Below, in pieces: positions 59,678 through 64,000 of a stretch of DNA of 64,000 bases; position 1 is the stretch's first letter; every line of letters starts with the position of its first letter. Made by a program: the position numbers and the translations under genes. The DNA is from Beijerinckiaceae bacterium (GTDB taxonomy: Bacteria > Pseudomonadota > Alphaproteobacteria > Rhizobiales > Beijerinckiaceae): positions 34,244-98,243 of the forward strand of contig CANGJJ010000011.1 in NCBI GenBank assembly GCA_947454485.1, written 5' to 3'. The notes beneath the pieces are model-generated. The model made no database searches, had not been told where the DNA came from, and saw only the letters and a list, made by a program, of their open reading frames with translations.

Positions 59678-60418
59678 TTAGCCTGTGCAAAAAGGCGCCA
59701 AAATGTCTCCGATGTCGCCACGAAGACACAGGTCCGCATGCGAATCGAGCGGTGTTGGCTCGCGATTGATAATCACCAACTCCGCCCCGCATTCTTTGGC
59801 AAATACAGGAAAGGCGGCAGCTGGATACACCACCAGCGACGAGCCAATAGCCAGAAATAAATCAGCTTTACGACATGCATCTTGTGCGCGCAGCAAAGCG
59901 TCTTTTGGCATGGACTGACCAAAGGAAATGGTGGCACTTTTAACAAGACCGCCGCAATCACACACAGGCGCGCATTTATTTTCAATCAATGGACGCACAG
60001 CGGACAATTCATGTCTGGCACTGCAACTCAAACAGGTGGCGTAAGTGCCATTGCCATGCAGTTCGATGACTTTGTCTGCAGGCACACCCGATGCTTGATG
60101 CAATCCATCAATATTCTGCGTGATGATGCTCAAGAGTTTGCCGCTACGCGCCCATGACGCAAGGGCGTGATGTCCCCTGCCCGGCTGCGCACCGGCATAA
60201 AGATCATCCATCGCAAATTTGCGCGTCCAAGCTTCGATACGTTGTTCTTCGCTGGCAAGAAACTCCGCAAAGGGAATGGGTGCATGTCGCTTCCATGCAC
60301 TGTCGGGCGAGCGAAAATCTGGAATGCCGCATTCAGTCGAAATTCCAGCTCCGGTGAAGGCGACAATGTTGCGCGCGGATGAAACCAATTCCATCAACTG
60401 CAGACTGGTCCCATTCAT
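59678..60418 (-). CDS. NAD-dependent protein deacylase, sirtuin
   Basis: A 246-residue SIR2-family enzyme. FTGAGISTECGIPDFRSP binds NAD, TQNIDGLH and HGNGTYATC carry the active site, and GSSLVVYPAA follows. The zinc lobe has CLSC and a second group CAPVCDCG. It would remove acetyl or other acyl groups from protein lysines. Sequence does not separate deacetylase from desuccinylase use. It starts 10 bases after the membrane-anchored unknown, on the same strand. Confidence 0.94.
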   Translation of the reverse strand: MNGTSLQLMELVSSARNIVAFTGAGISTECGIPDFRSPDSAWKRHAPIPFAEFLASEEQRIEAWTRKFAMDDLYAGAQPGRGHHALASWARSGKLLSIITQNIDGLHQASGVPADKVIELHGNGTYATCLSCSARHELSAVRPLIENKCAPVCDCGGLVKSATISFGQSMPKDALLRAQDACRKADLFLAIGSSLVVYPAAAFPVFAKECGAELVIINREPTPLDSHADLCLRGDIGDILAPFCTG

Positions 60419-60428
60419 TCTGATTCAC

Positions 60429-61010
60429 TCAGTGAGAGACTGCAGGACGCGCTTTGGGCAATCCTTGCGCAGAGGAAATCCAACGGCTCATTTGGGGACC
60501 ATTGAGCAGGCTGTCGAGAGCGCGGAGAGCTGCGGGGCTCAAGGCGCTGCGCGCACTCGCCATGCCAACAAAAGCATTGCAATTGCGACCACCACCAACC
60601 AGCACAACAGGCGCGCCATTGGGCGCATGAAAACTGCGGGTCCAGCCCTGCATCCCCGCGAAGGCCTTACCCTGCCCCGGTGCGTCAGCCTCCACCTTGG
60701 GGGCGATCAGGCTCACATCACTGACCCGCTCAAGATCTTCGTCATCCGCGATCCCCACCGTGCAATCGCACAGGCCCAGTTTAATGCGGGCGAAGAACAG
60801 AACTTCCTCGCCGCAATCGGCTACACCGCAGCGAAAGGCACGGCCCTTGGGCCAGCCATCGCGCAGGAAGGGCCACTGGGTCTCAACCCAAGGAGATCCA
60901 GTCTCAACCACAACAGGGGGCGCAAAGAAGAGCCGGCCACCCAGATAGCCGCCAAGTCCCACCACACAGGCGAGCACAAGGGCTGTCGAAATGAGCGATG
61001 CGGGACGCAT
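60429..61010 (-). CDS. Membrane-anchored protein of unknown function
   Basis: A 193-residue protein with an N-terminal hydrophobic segment (about residues 6-29) and a soluble remainder, probably periplasmic. Cysteines at CGVADCGEEV, LCDC and NCNAF form three groups, which could make disulfides outside the cytoplasm (inference). I do not recognise a family. It lies between the acyl-CoA dehydrogenase and the sirtuin, same strand, 30 and 10 bases from its neighbours. Confidence 0.65.
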   Translation of the reverse strand: MRPASLISTALVLACVVGLGGYLGGRLFFAPPVVVETGSPWVETQWPFLRDGWPKGRAFRCGVADCGEEVLFFARIKLGLCDCTVGIADDEDLERVSDVSLIAPKVEADAPGQGKAFAGMQGWTRSFHAPNGAPVVLVGGGRNCNAFVGMASARSALSPAALRALDSLLNGPQMSRWISSAQGLPKARPAVSH

Positions 61011-61040
61011 GGATGGCCTCTGCAGGGAAGACCCGCCTGA

Positions 61041-62195
61041 TCAGCTATAGGCCTTCATGACATGCCGCGCGATCACGCTACGCATGACCTCACTGGCACC
61101 TTCAGTGATACGATAGCTGCGCTGCTGACGCCACATCCGTTCAATGGGCAAATCTGTGGTGAGACCAATGCCGCCATGGATCTGCATGCAGCGGTCAATC
61201 GCGTTGAAAGCCATCTCATCAGCAAAATATTTCGCGTGGAAGCCTTCCACCCGTGCCTCTTGCCCCTCATCAATCATCGAAGCTGCGCGACGCACCAGCA
61301 AAGTGGCAGCGTCGAGATTCATCCACATATCGGCAATCTGCCACTGGATGCCCTGTCGCTCGGCAAGAGCCTTGCCAAATGTCACTCGCTGTTGCGCATA
61401 ACTGACGCTGAGTTCCAGCGAGCGCTCAGCAACACCCAAAGCGCGAGCCCCATGTTTGACACGGCCCGCGCTGATCCATTTTTGCGCAAGACCAAAACCC
61501 TTGCCCTCGCCGCCCACGAGATGGGAGGCAGGAACGCGCACATTGTCGAGAACGATCTCCCAAGGCTTGTCTCCCATCATCGTCTCGTACTGCGCGGTGA
61601 GTTTCACACCGGGCGTATCCATATCGACGATGAAGCAAGAGATGCCGCCATGCGCGCCTTTGGCGCGATCGGTTGCAGCCATCAGCTGCATGAAATCAGC
61701 CTTGCCCGCGCCAGTGATAAAACGCTTCACGCCATTGATGATGTAATGGTCGCCATCGCGCACGGCAGTGGTGCGCATGCTCGCAGGATCAGAGCCTGCA
61801 TCGGGTTCGGTTTGCGCAAAACAGGCGCGCCGTTCTCCGCGCAAAGCGGGCATGAGATATTTCTCACGCATCTCGCCTTCAAGCTGGAAGAGAATATGCC
61901 GCACGGTAGGCCCTGCGATGCCATCTTCGCGCGCGGGCAAAGCGACGGTACGACCAAGCTCTTGCCAGACGACGGTCTTGGCCAACAGCGATAGGCCCGA
62001 GCCGCCGAATTCTTCGGGCACATCCATCATCCACAGGCCGAGCTTCTTCATGCCCTCCTGAAAATGCGCGCGCCATTCTGGCTTGAGATCCCCATCCACG
62101 AGCGTTTCGCGCTCGTGGGGGATCATTTCTGCATCGACATAACGCCGGAGAGTCTGCTGCAGCATTTGCAGCTCCTCTGGTAACTGGAACTCCAT
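61041..62195 (-). CDS. Acyl-CoA dehydrogenase family protein
   Basis: A 384-residue FAD enzyme. CFAQTEPDAGSDPASMRT is the flavin/substrate signature, GDHYIINGVKRFITGAG follows, and RITEGASEVMRS near the C-terminus holds the likely catalytic Glu. Length is normal. The start at 62195 (MEFQLPEEL) has GGGAGAG upstream; 19 more codons are open before it. It would oxidise an acyl-CoA at the alpha-beta bond, passing electrons to ETF. It lies 28 bases after the luciferase-like gene, so they are likely cotranscribed. Confidence 0.92.
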   Translation of the reverse strand: MEFQLPEELQMLQQTLRRYVDAEMIPHERETLVDGDLKPEWRAHFQEGMKKLGLWMMDVPEEFGGSGLSLLAKTVVWQELGRTVALPAREDGIAGPTVRHILFQLEGEMREKYLMPALRGERRACFAQTEPDAGSDPASMRTTAVRDGDHYIINGVKRFITGAGKADFMQLMAATDRAKGAHGGISCFIVDMDTPGVKLTAQYETMMGDKPWEIVLDNVRVPASHLVGGEGKGFGLAQKWISAGRVKHGARALGVAERSLELSVSYAQQRVTFGKALAERQGIQWQIADMWMNLDAATLLVRRAASMIDEGQEARVEGFHAKYFADEMAFNAIDRCMQIHGGIGLTTDLPIERMWRQQRSYRITEGASEVMRSVIARHVMKAYS

Positions 62196-62223
62196 CGCTA
62201 CTCTCTCCCGCGTTCTGTTCTTC

Positions 62224-63414
62224 TTATTCGGCGGCAACGCGCGGCAAATCAAAGCCGCGATAGTCCCTGTCTCCGAGTTGCTTGATGGCAGGCAGAACCT
62301 CTTTGGCGAAGAGGCGGATGTTCTTTTCTGTCAGATCGCGCGGGAGCGAGCCAAACATCAACATGCACATCAGTTCCGAGAAGCCCATCTGGTGATGGCG
62401 CTCGGTGATCTGCTTGCGCACCGTGTCGGCGCTGCCGCACAAAATGACACCGCGCTCGATCAAAGCTTCAATCGTGACATTGCCACGGTTCTTGGACTTC
62501 AGAGCCAAGACCTGCTGCAGCGACTGCGGGCTCATATAGCCGGGCGGGAAGAACATGAGTTCCGACGCTTTGGGCAAGAGCACATTGAACATCAGTTCCA
62601 TATGCGGGCGGGCTTCGTTGATCGCCTGTTCATCAGTCTCGGCGACATAGACAGGTGCGCACCAGCCGATCTGCGAGGAAGAGGCCTCATAGCCATACTG
62701 ACGCCATGCCGTCTCGCGATACATGTCCAAGAACTTCGCGACCGCATCGGCTGGCGTATAGGTCTGCACATAGACATATTTGCGATCAGGATGGGCTGCC
62801 CATTCAATCGTCTCACGGCTTCCTTGCGAGGGACACCAAATCGGAGGGTGAGGCTGTTGAAAGGGCTTGGGCCAGAGGTTCACATATTCGAGGTGATAAT
62901 GCTTGCCCTCGTAAGAGAACGGCCCTGTCTCGGTCCATGCTTTCACAACAAGTTCAGCCGCCTCTTTATGGCGCTCGAGAGAGTGAACAGGATTTGTGCC
63001 GAAGGAGAAATATTCCGTCCCCACGCCGCGCACAAAACCGCTGATAAGACGACCGCCGGTGATGCAGTCAATCATCGCATGTTCTTCTGCGAGGGTGAGC
63101 GGATTTTCGCGCAGGCAAAATGCATTGCCCAGAATAGCGATGCGGCCCTTCGTGCGACGCGACAAAGCTGACGCCATGACAACGGGCGAAGGCATCAAGC
63201 CATAGGCCGACTGGTGATGCTCATTGATGCACACACCGTCAAAGCCAAGCTCATCAGCCAGCTCAAGCTCGTCGAGATAACGATTGTAGAGTTCGTGGCC
63301 GACCTTGGGATCGAAATGGCTATTGGGCAGCACGACCCAAGCGCTGCGATATTTCTCACGGATGCCCGGATCAATATTGGCATAGGGCATCAGGTGAAAG
63401 CTCATCACCTTCAT
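62224..63414 (-). CDS. LLM-class flavin-dependent oxidoreductase
   Basis: A 396-residue luciferase-like TIM-barrel monooxygenase. FDGVCINEHHQSAYGLMPSP, GRIAILGNAFCLRENPLTLAEE (two parts), DCITGGRLISGFVRGVG and ERHKEAAELVVKAW are characteristic. It would use reduced FMN (or F420) and O2; the substrate is unknown. With the neighbouring acyl-CoA dehydrogenase and quinone oxidoreductase it suggests a small catabolic operon that starts beyond the right edge. Confidence 0.9.
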   Translation of the reverse strand: MKVMSFHLMPYANIDPGIREKYRSAWVVLPNSHFDPKVGHELYNRYLDELELADELGFDGVCINEHHQSAYGLMPSPVVMASALSRRTKGRIAILGNAFCLRENPLTLAEEHAMIDCITGGRLISGFVRGVGTEYFSFGTNPVHSLERHKEAAELVVKAWTETGPFSYEGKHYHLEYVNLWPKPFQQPHPPIWCPSQGSRETIEWAAHPDRKYVYVQTYTPADAVAKFLDMYRETAWRQYGYEASSSQIGWCAPVYVAETDEQAINEARPHMELMFNVLLPKASELMFFPPGYMSPQSLQQVLALKSKNRGNVTIEALIERGVILCGSADTVRKQITERHHQMGFSELMCMLMFGSLPRDLTEKNIRLFAKEVLPAIKQLGDRDYRGFDLPRVAAE

Positions 63415-63464
63415 GGTGTTTCCTCTCTTTTTTCGCGCGGGCCGGTCGAGCGGCCCGCGATTCC

Positions 63465-64000
63465 TTACCCAAGGGTTGGATCGAGGACGATCTTACCCAT
63501 TCCCGGATCACTTTCCATCATCTCATGCGCGAGCGCGGCTTTGGAGAGCGGCAGGACATGGGCGATACGCACCTTGATCTTGCCCGCAGCCGCTGCCTCA
63601 AAGCACAAAGGCAGGTCCGAAGGCTTGTAGCCGGGGATGCCCTTGATGGTGATGCGCTTGTCGTAAAGATGGTGGAAGTCGATGGCCGCCACCGGCCCGC
63701 CATGCGCACCCGCCGTCACCATGCGCCCATCTGCCCCCAGCGCCTTGAAGGCTTTGGGGAGGACTTCGGGATTGGCGATATTGTCGTAAAGCACATTCAC
63801 GCCAGCGCCATTGGTGATTTTGAGCACTTCGGCGGTGAGATCTTGTGTGGAGGTGTCGATGGCAAAATCTGCCCCCAGCTCAAGCCCTGCATCAGCGCGA
63901 GAGCGGCTGCTGGCGGCGCAAATGACCTTGGCCCCCACAACATGTTTGGCGATCTGGATGCCAACCGAACCCAAATTGCCGCTGGCCCCGAGGATCAAGA
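63465..64000 (-). CDS. Zinc-binding/quinone oxidoreductase family dehydrogenase, partial
   Basis: Only the C-terminal ~178 residues are in the window; the frame continues past the right edge. The visible part begins at the Rossmann motif ILGASGNLGSVGIQIAKHV, with DFAIDTSTQDLT, VNVLYDNIANPEVLP and DGRMVTAGAHGG following. It ends AHEMMESDPGMGKIVLDP, the usual C-terminus of the quinone oxidoreductase branch of medium-chain dehydrogenases. The catalytic N-terminal domain is not visible. It is upstream of, and co-directional with, the LLM oxidoreductase. Confidence 0.85.
   Translation of the reverse strand, partial: LILGASGNLGSVGIQIAKHVVGAKVICAASSRSRADAGLELGADFAIDTSTQDLTAEVLKITNGAGVNVLYDNIANPEVLPKAFKALGADGRMVTAGAHGGPVAAIDFHHLYDKRITIKGIPGYKPSDLPLCFEAAAAGKIKVRIAHVLPLSKAALAHEMMESDPGMGKIVLDPTLG

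Overview
The window reads as chromosomal DNA of an alphaproteobacterium, most probably order Hyphomicrobiales (Rhizobiales). The main evidence is gene order: mazG, hflX, hfq, ntrX, ntrY, ntrC, ntrB, dusB, ispDF, cinA, coq10, lipA and the pyruvate dehydrogenase genes form the core block typical of that order. Supporting signs are a fused ispDF gene, an E1-beta subunit with its own lipoyl domain, an Irr-type Fur regulator, an NDUFS4-like complex I subunit and double cold-shock-domain proteins. Almost all of the window is coding. I see no insertion sequence, prophage or CRISPR array.

Layout. 1-1.4 kb: end of a membrane-bound HWE-type histidine kinase. 1.8-8.9 kb (+): rlpA, a D-alanyl-D-alanine carboxypeptidase, then the tightly overlapping run tmk-holB-metG-tatD-MBL hydrolase. 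8.9-9.4 kb: non-coding stretch with a dif-like palindrome and a long cold-shock leader. 9.4-11 kb (+): double cold-shock protein and mazG. 11-20.4 kb (-): dusB-ntrB-ntrC-ntrY-ntrX-hfq-hflX, covering nitrogen control and RNA biology. 20.5-22.2 kb (+): ispDF and a cinA-type amidohydrolase. 22.2-32.2 kb (-): ftsB, the pyruvate dehydrogenase complex (pdhA, pdhB, a DUF5076 gene, pdhC, lpdA), a spermidine-synthase-like gene, lipA, a P-loop protein with a broken Walker A motif, coq10 and a gentisate dioxygenase. 32.3-40.4 kb: an Old Yellow Enzyme, eno, queF (+), a small exported protein, an acyltransferase, kdsA, pyrG, secG and tpiA. 40.6-50 kb (+): ppiD, trpE, a HerA-like ATPase, trpG, trpD, trpC, moaC and moeA. 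50-57.7 kb: a proteasome-like Ntn-hydrolase candidate, tRNA-Cys, tRNA-Asn, gltX, rmuC, a Cys-tailed protein, a zinc alcohol dehydrogenase, a GST, irr, the complex I subunit and tRNA-Arg. 57.7-64 kb (-): an AraC regulator, tRNA-Pro, a DUF192 protein, a second double cold-shock protein, a sirtuin, a membrane-anchored unknown, and an acyl-CoA dehydrogenase, luciferase-like monooxygenase and quinone oxidoreductase group that runs off the edge.

How the genes work together. lipA makes the lipoyl groups carried by pdhB and pdhC, and lpdA reoxidises them. eno, tpiA and pdh link glycolysis to acetyl-CoA. ntrBC and ntrYX with dusB, hfq and hflX form the nitrogen and post-transcriptional control block. 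trpE, trpG, trpD and trpC make tryptophan precursors. tmk, holB, metG, gltX and pyrG supply replication and translation. gdo and the right-edge oxidoreductases point to aromatic or aliphatic catabolism.

The least ordinary items are: the Ntn-hydrolase candidate at 49963-50823, which sits where I would expect lexA; the HerA-like ATPase between trpE and trpG; paired AACCG-N5-CGGTT palindromes over a probable pdhA promoter; the dif-like site at 8914-8941; and a P-loop protein lacking the Walker A lysine.
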